A stretch of DNA of 64,000 bases, taken from the NCBI RefSeq assembly GCF_030413175.1, contig NZ_CP129212.1, forward strand, positions 2,728,001-2,792,000, read 5' to 3'. The notes under the pieces were generated by a model that saw only the letters and a program-made list of their open reading frames with translations, did not search any database and was not told the DNA's origin. The position numbers were made by a program, and so were the translations under genes. Positions 45,256-52,487 of this stretch are shown piece by piece; the first letter of the stretch is position 1, and each line of letters begins with the position of its first letter. This stretch comes from Bradyrhizobium roseum (GTDB taxonomy: Bacteria; Pseudomonadota; Alphaproteobacteria; Rhizobiales; Xanthobacteraceae).

Positions 45256-45800
45256 AGCGCGCGCCCGCAGGCCTGATCCTGGCGGCGCTCACATTCATTG
45301 TCTCGACGTCGGCGCAGGAACGGCCGCCCGAGCCCGACGGCTACCGCATGGAAGACTACCGTACGCCGGTGCCCGCAACGCTTGCCGGCGCGCGCGTGCT
45401 TGGTACCGCTGAGGCCGAAACGATATGGCGAAGCAAGGCGGGCGTGTTCATCGACGTGATGCCGCGCGCGCCGAAACCGGCAAACCTGCCGCAGGGCACG
45501 GTGTGGCGCGACAAGCCGCGACTCAACATTCCCGGCAGCGTCTGGCTTCCGGATACCGGCTACGGCAGGCTCGCGGCGGTGACGGAAGACTATTTGCAGC
45601 GCGGCCTCGGGCGGGCGACGGCGGGGAACGTGTCGACGATGGTCGTGGTGTACTGCCAGGCTGATTGCTGGATGTCCTGGAACGCGGCCAAACGAATCCA
45701 GACCTACGGCTACGTCAACGTTGCGTGGTACCCGGAGGGCACGGATGGGTGGGAACGGGCCGGGTTGGAGCTGACGGAGGCGCAGCCGGAGCCGCGGTGA
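45252..45800 (+). CDS. PQQ-dependent catabolism-associated CXXCW-type (rhodanese-like) protein
   Basis: A 182-residue exported protein (signal MKRAPAGLILAALTFIVSTSAQ). It has a rhodanese-like fold with VFIDVMPR near the centre and the motif VVYCQADCWMSWNAAKR (about residue 138), the family feature of PQQ-linked CXXCW proteins; here the Cys are spaced CxxxCW. It probably acts on sulfur or redox chemistry in the periplasm beside the SoxYZ-like carrier. It is coupled to xoxJ by an ATGA overlap at 45252. Confidence 0.85.
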   Translation: MKRAPAGLILAALTFIVSTSAQERPPEPDGYRMEDYRTPVPATLAGARVLGTAEAETIWRSKAGVFIDVMPRAPKPANLPQGTVWRDKPRLNIPGSVWLPDTGYGRLAAVTEDYLQRGLGRATAGNVSTMVVVYCQADCWMSWNAAKRIQTYGYVNVAWYPEGTDGWERAGLELTEAQPEPR

Positions 45801-45893
45801 CAGCGCTGGACTCAAAACATCGAAAACAACCCCATGCACAGTAGGAAGGGGAGCGGATTTTCATTATCCAAAAGTGATCTTAAGTATATATAA

Positions 45894-46505
45894 TCACTCA
45901 AGTTCCTGCTGGATGATGCGGCCGAGCGCGAACAGCCGCTGATCGATCGCGGTCGGCACCTCGCAGACGAACTTGATGACGCGCTGGCGGTCCTCGAAGA
46001 TGCGGGTCTGCCAGAGCAGCTGATTGCCGAGTTCGTCGACCTTGGCCGGGTCGCGGGAGGTCTCGCCCTGCAGCGCCTGCAGGGCGATCGTATCGGCGCG
46101 GATCTTGTCGGCGGCCTCGCGCTGCTTGCGGGTGATGCGCTCCAGCCCATTCATCACCTGAGAGCGCTGGCCATTGAGCGTGTCGAACAGGCCGCTAAAC
46201 AGCAGCTTGCCGTTTCCGGTCTTGTCGGCGGCGCCCTTCAAATAATCGGTGATCGCCTTCTGCGCCTCCTCCAGCGGGGTCCGCCTGGCCGCCAGCTTTG
46301 CGACCAGCGCGCCGATGGTCGCGTCTTCCTTCCACTTGCCGGCGACGTCGTCGAGCGGCGGCCCGGCCCATACCGCGGCAAGCGATATCTCCGGAACCTT
46401 GGCCTGCACGCACGGCCAGTCCGGATAGCGCGGGTCGGCGGCCTGGGCGGACCCGAACGTCGCCGTCACGGCAAGGCAGAGCGCGATTATCGTCCGGTAT
46501 CTCAT
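45894..46505 (-). CDS. exported coiled-coil protein of the PQQ-linked ABC operon
   Basis: A 203-residue protein with signal peptide (MRYRTIIALCLAVTATFGSAQA). The mature part starts DPRYPDWPCVQAKVPEISLAAVWAGPPLDD and then is mostly helical and charged (ITRKQREAADKIRADTIALQALQG), suggesting a coiled coil; two Cys could pair. It is the last gene of the leftward operon and overlaps the permease gene by four bases. I recognise it only as a hypothetical protein conserved in such clusters. It is probably the periplasmic partner of the ABC-2 transporter. Confidence 0.72.
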   Translation of the reverse strand: MRYRTIIALCLAVTATFGSAQAADPRYPDWPCVQAKVPEISLAAVWAGPPLDDVAGKWKEDATIGALVAKLAARRTPLEEAQKAITDYLKGAADKTGNGKLLFSGLFDTLNGQRSQVMNGLERITRKQREAADKIRADTIALQALQGETSRDPAKVDELGNQLLWQTRIFEDRQRVIKFVCEVPTAIDQRLFALGRIIQQELE

Positions 46506-47350
46506 GCCTCGCCTCCGGCGGGTCCGCGGCGGATCAGGCCGCGCGAGGGATCGTAAGCCGTGATGGCGCCGACCATGAAGGCGATCGTGCAGCCGCCGAC
46601 GACCGCGAGCGAGATCCAGTTCACCTGCCCATACAGCGCGAAGCGGATCAGTTCCACGGCATGCGTGAACGGATTGAACAGGCAGACATAATAGAGCAGC
46701 GGGCTGCTCTCCAGGATGCGCCACAGCGGGTAGAGCGCGGAGGAAGCAAAGAACATCGGGAAGATGACAAAGTTCATCACGCCGGCAAAATTCTCGAGCT
46801 GCTTGATGCCGGATGAGATCAGCATGCCCAGCGCGCCGAGCATCAGGCCCGACAGGATCAACGCCGGCAGCACCGTGAGATAGCCGGTTGGCGGCGGCGC
46901 GATATCCCAGAACCAGGCGATCAGCAGGAAGGCGTAGACCTGAAGCAGCGAGACCGCGGTTCCGGCCATCAGCTTGCACGACAGCAGAAACCATCGCGGC
47001 AGCGGGCTCACCAGCAGCGTGCGCATGTTGCCCATCTCGCGGTCGTAGACCATGGAGAGCGAGGACTGCATGCCGTTGAAGAGCTGAATCATCGCCATCA
47101 GGCCCGGCGCGATATAGACCTCGTACAGGATGTAGGTTTCGTAGGGCGGGATGATGGAGAGGCCAAGCACCTGGCGGAAGCCGGCGGCAAAGATGAAAAG
47201 CCACACCAGCGGCCGCACCAATGCCGAGATGAAGCGCTCGCGCTGATGCAGGAATCGCAGCGCCTCGCGCCAGACAATGCCGTTCAGGCAGGTGAGATAT
47301 TCTGCGAACGAAAAGCCGCTGCGGACCGGCGTTGTGACCGTTGTGCTCAT
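46502..47350 (-). CDS. ABC-2 type transporter permease of the methanol cluster
   Basis: A 282-residue membrane protein with about six transmembrane segments and ABC2_membrane features: LRFLHQRERFISALVRPLVWLFIFAAGF, SMVYDREMGNMRTLLVSPLPRWFLLSCKL and SSALYPLWRILESSPLLYYVCLFNPFTHAVELIRFAL. This permease type usually exports. It overlaps its ATPase and the coiled-coil gene by four bases each. Placement with beta-propeller and PQQ-linked proteins is conserved, but the transported molecule is not known; PQQ, a metallophore or a cytochrome-related factor are all possible. Confidence 0.88.
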   Translation of the reverse strand: MSTTVTTPVRSGFSFAEYLTCLNGIVWREALRFLHQRERFISALVRPLVWLFIFAAGFRQVLGLSIIPPYETYILYEVYIAPGLMAMIQLFNGMQSSLSMVYDREMGNMRTLLVSPLPRWFLLSCKLMAGTAVSLLQVYAFLLIAWFWDIAPPPTGYLTVLPALILSGLMLGALGMLISSGIKQLENFAGVMNFVIFPMFFASSALYPLWRILESSPLLYYVCLFNPFTHAVELIRFALYGQVNWISLAVVGGCTIAFMVGAITAYDPSRGLIRRGPAGGEA

Positions 47351-48168
47351 GATGCGGCACTCCCGCCCGGTGCGGAGGCGCCGGTCAGCCGCATGAACGC
47401 CGTATTGATGTCGCTGCCGCCGGCTTCCGTGATGACATTCGCGACCTTGCCCCGGGAAAGAACCCGGCCCTGATGCAGGACAACCAGATCATCGTTCGGC
47501 CCAATCTCGTCGAACAGATGCGTTGCCCACAACACGCTGATGCCCTGTTCGGTGACGAGCTGGCGGACGTGGCTGAGGATACCGGCGCGGGCCTTGACGT
47601 CGAGGCCGACGGTGGCCTCGTCGAGCAGCAGCAGGCGCGGCCGGTGCAGCAGCGCGCGGGCGATCTCCAGCCGGCGCATCTGGCCGCCGGAAAGATCCCG
47701 CACCTTGCTGGTGGTGCGGTCGGCCAAACCGAGGCGCGTCAGCACCTCGCGGCTGCGCTCGCGCGCATCTCGCCTGGCGATGCCGTGCAGGGCGGCGTGA
47801 TAGAGCAGGTTCTGCGTCACCGAGAGGTCGAGGTCGAGCGTGCGTGGCTGGAACACCACGCCGAGCAACCGCAACGCCTCGCCCGGCGCGCGCGCAATGT
47901 CATGGCCGAAGATGCCGATATGGCCGTCCTGGATCCCGAACAGCCGGGTGATCAGCGAAAAGAGCGTGCTCTTGCCGGCGCCGTTCAGGCCGAGCAGAGC
48001 GGTGAAACTTGCCGGTGCGACGGTGAAACCGACATCGATCAGCGCCTGCCGCGGGCCATAGGAATGGCTGACGCCGTCGATCGACAGCGCCGGCAGCTCC
48101 GCGGCCTCGGGCCGGGAAGCGACACCTTGAGCGTTCCGATCCGGAGAGAGGGCGTCAGTGGCGGTCAT
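47347..48168 (-). CDS. ABC transporter ATPase of the methanol cluster
   Basis: A 273-residue ATPase: Walker A GLNGAGKST (about residue 65), LGVVFQPRTLDLDLSVTQNLLYHAALHG, signature LSGGQMRRLEIARAL (about 165) and Walker B LLLLDEATVGLD (Glu-Ala instead of the usual Glu-Pro). It resembles NodI/CcmA-type export ATPases and pairs with the ABC-2 permease. Its start overlaps the beta-propeller stop by four bases. The longer in-frame reading to 48558 has no ABC similarity and is rejected. Confidence 0.9.
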   Translation of the reverse strand: MTATDALSPDRNAQGVASRPEAAELPALSIDGVSHSYGPRQALIDVGFTVAPASFTALLGLNGAGKSTLFSLITRLFGIQDGHIGIFGHDIARAPGEALRLLGVVFQPRTLDLDLSVTQNLLYHAALHGIARRDARERSREVLTRLGLADRTTSKVRDLSGGQMRRLEIARALLHRPRLLLLDEATVGLDVKARAGILSHVRQLVTEQGISVLWATHLFDEIGPNDDLVVLHQGRVLSRGKVANVITEAGGSDINTAFMRLTGASAPGGSAAS

Positions 48169-49136
48169 GGTGCTGCAATCGTGATACCCCAGGGCAATTC
48201 GCCGACCTGGATCGTCTTGATGACTTTTTGCGCGGCGACGTCGATCACCGAGACGTCGTTCGACACGCCGTTGGTGACCATCAGATGCTTTTCGTCCGGC
48301 GTGAAAGCCATGTGCCAGACCCGCTGACCCACCAGCAGATATTTGGTGACTTTGCGGGTGGCGACGTCGACGACCGCGACGCGGTTGGCGGGGCCGAGTG
48401 CAACGAAGGCGGTCTTGCCGTCCCTGGTCATGCCGATGCCGACCGGCTGGATGGCTTCGCTGCGCAGGCCCGAAATGTTGAACGTGATCTTGTCGACCAC
48501 TTCGCGCTTGGCCGGGTCGATGACCGACACCGTGCCGCCGATCTCCGACGACACCCACACCTCGGAATTGTCGTGCTTGAACTCGGCGAAGCGCGGGCGC
48601 GCGTCGACCAGGACGTTGGCGACGATCTGGCGCGTCGCGGTGTCGATGAAATGCGCCATGTTGGTGGTTTCGGAGGTGTTGATCAGGATCTTGCCGTCCG
48701 GGCTGATCGCCATGCCCTCGGGCTCGACGCCGACCTGGATGTCGCCGAGGCGGGCGCGCTTCTCGACGTCGATGATGGTCACCGTGTTGTCGTTCTCGTT
48801 GGCGACGTAGAGAATCTTGCCCTCGGCATCGAGCGCGAACAGCTCCGGGTCCGGGCCCGAGGGCAGGGTATCGACCACTTCCTGCTTGGCGACGTCGATC
48901 ACCTGGATGCTGTCGTCATCGCCGACGGCGACGAACACGAACTTGCCGTCGCGGGTGAACTCGATGCCGCGCGGCCGCTGCCCGACCTTGATGGTCTTGG
49001 TGACGGTCCAGGTACTGGTATCGATCACCGTGACGGTGTTGCTCTTTTCGTTGGACACATACGCGATGAAGGCTGCGGCAGGGTTCGCCATCGCGAGCCA
49101 CGCCGCCATTCCAGAGAGCAGGCAACGACGCCACAT
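48165..49136 (-). CDS. YVTN beta-propeller protein, PQQ-dependent catabolism-associated
   Basis: A 323-residue exported protein (signal MWRRCLLSGMAAWLAMANPAAA). It is built of seven YVTN-type repeats such as AYVSNEKSNTVTVIDTSTWTV, LYVANENDNTVTIIDVEKRARL and HLMVTNGVSNDVSVIDVAAQKV, forming a propeller. This family is typically found with PQQ-dependent alcohol oxidation and the ABC-2 transporter genes that follow. It may bind a cofactor, metal or transporter complex in the periplasm; there is no catalytic motif. Start 49136 is chosen for the signal peptide. Confidence 0.87.
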   Translation of the reverse strand: MWRRCLLSGMAAWLAMANPAAAFIAYVSNEKSNTVTVIDTSTWTVTKTIKVGQRPRGIEFTRDGKFVFVAVGDDDSIQVIDVAKQEVVDTLPSGPDPELFALDAEGKILYVANENDNTVTIIDVEKRARLGDIQVGVEPEGMAISPDGKILINTSETTNMAHFIDTATRQIVANVLVDARPRFAEFKHDNSEVWVSSEIGGTVSVIDPAKREVVDKITFNISGLRSEAIQPVGIGMTRDGKTAFVALGPANRVAVVDVATRKVTKYLLVGQRVWHMAFTPDEKHLMVTNGVSNDVSVIDVAAQKVIKTIQVGELPWGITIAAP

Positions 49137-49211
49137 GCGTGATTCATCCGATGCCGGCGGACCAGGCTTCGGAGACGGTGCGGCCAGACCGGCCACCAAA
49201 GCTGTGGCTGA

Positions 49212-49380
49212 TGCATCCTCCCCTGGAGGGGGAGGATCGGTTCGCATGCAATGCGAACCGAGGTGGGGTGAAGGTCTCTCCACGTCCAACAGAGCATGCG
49301 TGGATAGTCTGTCACCCCGCCCCGGCTCACATGGCGCTGCGCTCCATGTGAGCCGACCCGCCCCCTCAAGGGGCGGGTGA
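49212..49380. repeat. cluster of five palindromic repeats in a 338-base gap
   Basis: The gap 49137-49474 contains consecutive inverted repeats: 49215-49237 (ATCCTCCCC arms), 49239-49259 (GGTTCGCAT arms, 9 bp perfect), 49279-49304 (TCCACG arms), 49324-49354 (GGCTCACATGG arms, 11 bp perfect) and 49357-49377 (CCCGCCCC arms). The style matches REP/BIME-like elements widespread in Bradyrhizobium. The rest of the gap holds no gene that I can support. Confidence 0.75.
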
Positions 49381-49474
49381 AGCGAGCCAGCCGACAAGCC
49401 TCGTAAATGCCACAAGCGATTGCCCTGGAAGAGCCTGCCGATAGGCCTTGTGAAGACCATATGCGATTGTTTCT

Positions 49475-50656
49475 TCATTGCAGCCTGCATTTGGTTTCAG
49501 GGCGATCGACGCCAAGCGTGTCGAGTTCCGAAGCCTGGTGCAGGAATCCTTCCTGCGGCGAAACCGAGACCACCATGCGGCCATCGACCAGCAGGATCGG
49601 CTGGCGGAGCTGCAGGTTCCAGTCGCGCAGGGTCAGCCGCCGGCCCTTGAAGGCGGCAATGGAAAAATCGGGCCCTTTGACGAAAGTGGATACCGCCTTG
49701 GTATCGCCGGACCTGGTGCGCGACGCGGCTTCGCCGATCATGCGCGCTGCCGTCCAGGCCTGCATGTCCAGCGCCGTCATGGGGCGCAGATTCAGTTTCG
49801 CAAACCGGTTCTGGATCTGGATCGCGCCCCACTGGTCCTGCGCGGCGTGCCAACTGGTCGGAACCAGGCCGGCCGAGCCGGCGACGGGACGCGGGTCCCA
49901 GGTACGGTAGGGCAGATAGGAAGCGAATACTTCGCTTTCGTCCGCCGCGACCAGAACGTCATAGGCCGGCGCCTGCTGGGTGAAGACCGGGATCTGCCGC
50001 TGGATCAGGGTGACGCCGCTGTCGGTGCGGCGTGCGCCGCCGGTATCCTCTAAAACGCGTTCCTGCACGATCTTGGCGCCGAAGCGCGTCGCGGCGCGGC
50101 GCAGCGCGTCGGCATACAGCCTGTCCTGCGCGTGCGAGCCCAGGACGAACAGCCAGCGCTTCCATTGCTTCCACACCAGATACTGGGCGAGCGCATCCGC
50201 CAGCATCGAGCGCGTCGGTGCGACGTGAATGATGTTGGCGCGGCAATCCTGCTCGCGCAGCCGGTCGTCGATGGCGCCGGCATTCAGAAGCAATGTACCG
50301 CGATCGCGAAGCGCGTCGGATGCCTTCAGCAAATCGTCCGCCGCAAGATCGGCAATGATGAAGCCGTTGCGCGCGGCGAGCGCCGTTGCGGCCTTCGCGA
50401 CGTCGTCATTGTCCTTGAGCCGGACTTCTTCCAGCGTGAAGCGCTGGTTGAGGAATTTGCCGGTGGTGTTGTTGTCCTCGACGGCAAGGCGCGCGCCGGC
50501 CATTCCGTCGTTCTCGGCCGGCAGCTCAACGAGCGACAATTTCGGCTTGATGCCGGCGCGCGCGAGATAGCCGATGCCGATCTCGGTCGCGTCGGCCGCA
50601 AGCACGGAGGTAGCCGCGATGCAGAAACCGATCGCAGCGACCGACCATCGGATCAT
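49475..50656 (-). CDS. ABC-type substrate-binding protein, PQQ-linked (branched-chain amino acid type fold)
   Basis: A 393-residue protein with signal peptide (MIRWSVAAIGFCIAATSVLA) and a type I periplasmic-binding fold: EIGIGYLARAG, GARLAVEDNNTTGKFLNQRFTLEEV, LLLNAGAIDDRLREQDCRANIIHVAPTRSMLADALAQYL and TFVKGPDFSIAAFKGRRLTLRDWNLQL. It resembles the ABC substrate-binding family that accompanies PQQ-dependent alcohol dehydrogenases. An AGGGAGGA site precedes the ATG at 50656. It lies between fghA and the beta-propeller gene on the same strand; its ligand is unknown. Confidence 0.85.
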   Translation of the reverse strand: MIRWSVAAIGFCIAATSVLAADATEIGIGYLARAGIKPKLSLVELPAENDGMAGARLAVEDNNTTGKFLNQRFTLEEVRLKDNDDVAKAATALAARNGFIIADLAADDLLKASDALRDRGTLLLNAGAIDDRLREQDCRANIIHVAPTRSMLADALAQYLVWKQWKRWLFVLGSHAQDRLYADALRRAATRFGAKIVQERVLEDTGGARRTDSGVTLIQRQIPVFTQQAPAYDVLVAADESEVFASYLPYRTWDPRPVAGSAGLVPTSWHAAQDQWGAIQIQNRFAKLNLRPMTALDMQAWTAARMIGEAASRTRSGDTKAVSTFVKGPDFSIAAFKGRRLTLRDWNLQLRQPILLVDGRMVVSVSPQEGFLHQASELDTLGVDRPETKCRLQ

Positions 50657-50761
50657 GGTTCCTCCCTGATCGGTCGTCTCGATCGTGCGCGCGTCGGAGA
50701 CCGTTGGCTCGAACCATGACCGAATGGTCCTGGCTTGCAACTCAATTCTGTGGGGACGATT

Positions 50762-51607
50762 TCATCCCCTCAGACGCTCCGCATGCCAGTGCAGATGGCC
50801 GGACATGAAGGTGGAGATGAAATAGTAGCTGTGGTCGTAGCCGGTTTGCTTGCGCAAGGTGAGGGGGATGCCGGCCTTCCCGCACGCCCCTTGCAGCAGT
50901 TCCGGGCGGAGCTGTTCGGTCAGGAAGGGATCGGCGTCGCCATAATCGACCAACAGACCCGGCACTTTGGCGCCGTCCTCGATCAACGCCACCGCATCGT
51001 GCCGGCGCCATGCCTGCCGGTCGCTGCCGAGATAACCGCCGAGCGCCTTGATGCCCCATGGTACCTGGGAGGGGGCGACGATCGGCGCGAACGCGCTTGC
51101 CGCGCGGTAGCGGCCGGGATGGCGGAGCGCGATGGTCAGCGCGCCGTGGCCGCCCATGGAATGGCCGAGAATGGATTGCCGATCGGGATCGACTGGAAAA
51201 TTTTCGGCGATCAGTTTTGGCAGCTCTTCGGTGACATAGCTCCACATGCGATAATGGCGCGCGAACGGCGGCTGCGTCGCATCGACATAGAAACCGGCGC
51301 CCAGCCCGAAATCATAGGCATTGGCGGGATCGCCGGGCACGCCTTCGCCACGCGGGCTGGTATCGGGAGCGACGAAGACCAGTCCAAGCTCGGAACAGGC
51401 GCTACGAAACTCGCCCTTTTCCGTCACGTTGGCGTGGGTACAGGTCAGGCCCGAAAGATACCAGGCCACCGGCAGTTTTGCGCCGGCGGCATGCGGCGGG
51501 ACATAGACAGAGAATGTCATGTCGGTGCCGGTTTCCTGACTCGCGTGACGGTAGACGCCCTGCGTTCCCCCGTAGGCCTTGTTGAGCGAAACGGTTTGCA
51601 TGGTCAT
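50762..51607 (-). CDS. fghA: S-formylglutathione hydrolase
   Basis: A 281-residue esterase-D-type alpha/beta hydrolase. The nucleophile lies in SILGHSMGGHGAL (about residue 149), the oxyanion region in YLSGLTCTHANVTEKGEFRSACSELG (about 52), and the acid and His in the LLVDYGDADPFL and GYDHSYYFISTFM segments. It hydrolyses S-formylglutathione, made by the formaldehyde dehydrogenase at 60277, to formate and glutathione. The start at 51607 (or 51601) is chosen; upstream residues have no similarity. It lies 31 bases downstream of the response regulator on the same strand. Confidence 0.94.
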   Translation of the reverse strand: MTMQTVSLNKAYGGTQGVYRHASQETGTDMTFSVYVPPHAAGAKLPVAWYLSGLTCTHANVTEKGEFRSACSELGLVFVAPDTSPRGEGVPGDPANAYDFGLGAGFYVDATQPPFARHYRMWSYVTEELPKLIAENFPVDPDRQSILGHSMGGHGALTIALRHPGRYRAASAFAPIVAPSQVPWGIKALGGYLGSDRQAWRRHDAVALIEDGAKVPGLLVDYGDADPFLTEQLRPELLQGACGKAGIPLTLRKQTGYDHSYYFISTFMSGHLHWHAERLRG

Positions 51608-51638
51608 GAGGTTGCTTGTCCCGCGCCGCGCAGCACGA

Positions 51639-52259
51639 TCACGCCACGCCGCTCTCGATGGCGAACCGCACCAGTTCGGCCGAGGTGCGTACACCGAGCT
51701 TGTGGCGCATGATTGACGAGGTGTTGGCGACGGTCTTGTAGGAGGAGTGGATCAGCCACGCGATCTCCGAGAGGCTCTTGCCCGCGCTGAGCAGGCGCAG
51801 GATCTCCATTTCCCGCGCGGTCAGCCGGGAAAGCGGATTTCGCGCGAAGTCGGGTTTTGCGAACGCAAGGCTGCGCGCCATCGCCGGCGGCAGATAGACC
51901 CCGCCCTTGGCGACTTCGTGGACCGCCTCGACCAGATCCTGCGGATCGCCGGCCTTGGAAACGTAGCCCTTGGCGCCGACCTCGATGGCGCGCGCGGCAA
52001 AGACCGGATCGTCGTTCATGCTGAACATGATGATGCGGGCAGACGCGTCACGCGCGAGCAGACGCCGTGCCAGCTCGAAGCCGGAGACCGTTGGAAGGTT
52101 GATATCGAGGACGCAGATATCAGGCAGGTTCTCGCAGAACACGCGCTCGCCGCTCTCGGCGTCGGAGGCTTCCAGGATATGGATCTCGGGATCGTCCATG
52201 AACAAGGCACGGCATCCCGAGGCCACGATGCGATGATCGTCAACGATCAGAACGCGCAT
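51639..52259 (-). CDS. NarL/FixJ-type response regulator, FlhR-like
   Basis: A 206-residue two-component regulator. The receiver has acidic residues in LIVDDHR (D7, D8) and phospho-acceptor Asp52 in VLDINLP. The LuxR-type HTH is LTAREMEILRLLSAGKSLSEIAWLIHSSYKTVANTSSIMRHKLGV (about 145-190). It is divergent from the sensor kinase and lies before fghA. This layout matches FlhRS/RfdRS-type systems that control glutathione-dependent formaldehyde oxidation and methanol genes in Paracoccus and Rhodobacter. It is the most likely binder of the paired repeat motif. Start 52259 fits the receiver; 52277 is less likely. Confidence 0.9.
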   Translation of the reverse strand: MRVLIVDDHRIVASGCRALFMDDPEIHILEASDAESGERVFCENLPDICVLDINLPTVSGFELARRLLARDASARIIMFSMNDDPVFAARAIEVGAKGYVSKAGDPQDLVEAVHEVAKGGVYLPPAMARSLAFAKPDFARNPLSRLTAREMEILRLLSAGKSLSEIAWLIHSSYKTVANTSSIMRHKLGVRTSAELVRFAIESGVA

Positions 52260-52369
52260 TAGCCTTGGTCCCAACACCCGCGTTACTCCCGTTGCTGCAC
52301 CGCATCACAGAGAACACCAGCATCATTCGCAGGCGAACCTGCCGTCGATGCTCATGCAACCCAAGCGAT

Positions 52370-52412
52370 GTTGCGATACGTTGCGATTAGACAGACGCAT
52401 GTTTTGTCTGTC
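52370..52412. promoter_or_regulatory. direct and inverted repeats in the regulator-kinase gap
   Basis: Two copies of GTTGCGAT start ten bases apart at 52370 and 52380. They are followed by GACAGAC (52390-52396) and GTCTGTC (52406-52412), 7-bp inverted arms around nine bases. The elements lie in the 228-base divergent gap and may bind a regulator or RNA polymerase partner. The assignment is inference. Confidence 0.4.
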
Positions 52413-52444
52413 AACGCTCCCCGCGGTCGGGAACTGAAGGCGAC

Positions 52445-52483
52445 TTCACTCTCAGACAAACGCGACTTCGCTCTCGGACAAAA
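52445..52483 (+). promoter_or_regulatory. paired direct repeats just before the sensor kinase gene
   Basis: TTCACTCTCAGACAAACG at 52445 and TTCGCTCTCGGACAAAAA at 52467 are two copies of the motif found before pqqA and xoxF, here 22 bp apart. The second ends at the kinase start codon region (ATG at 52488), suggesting autoregulation, or control of the divergent response regulator 186 bases away. Confidence 0.65.
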
Positions 52484-52487
52484 AGCC

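Noticed and set aside
45801..45893. AT-rich gap between convergent genes, checked for a terminator
   Set aside because: No stem followed by a T-run in either direction was found.
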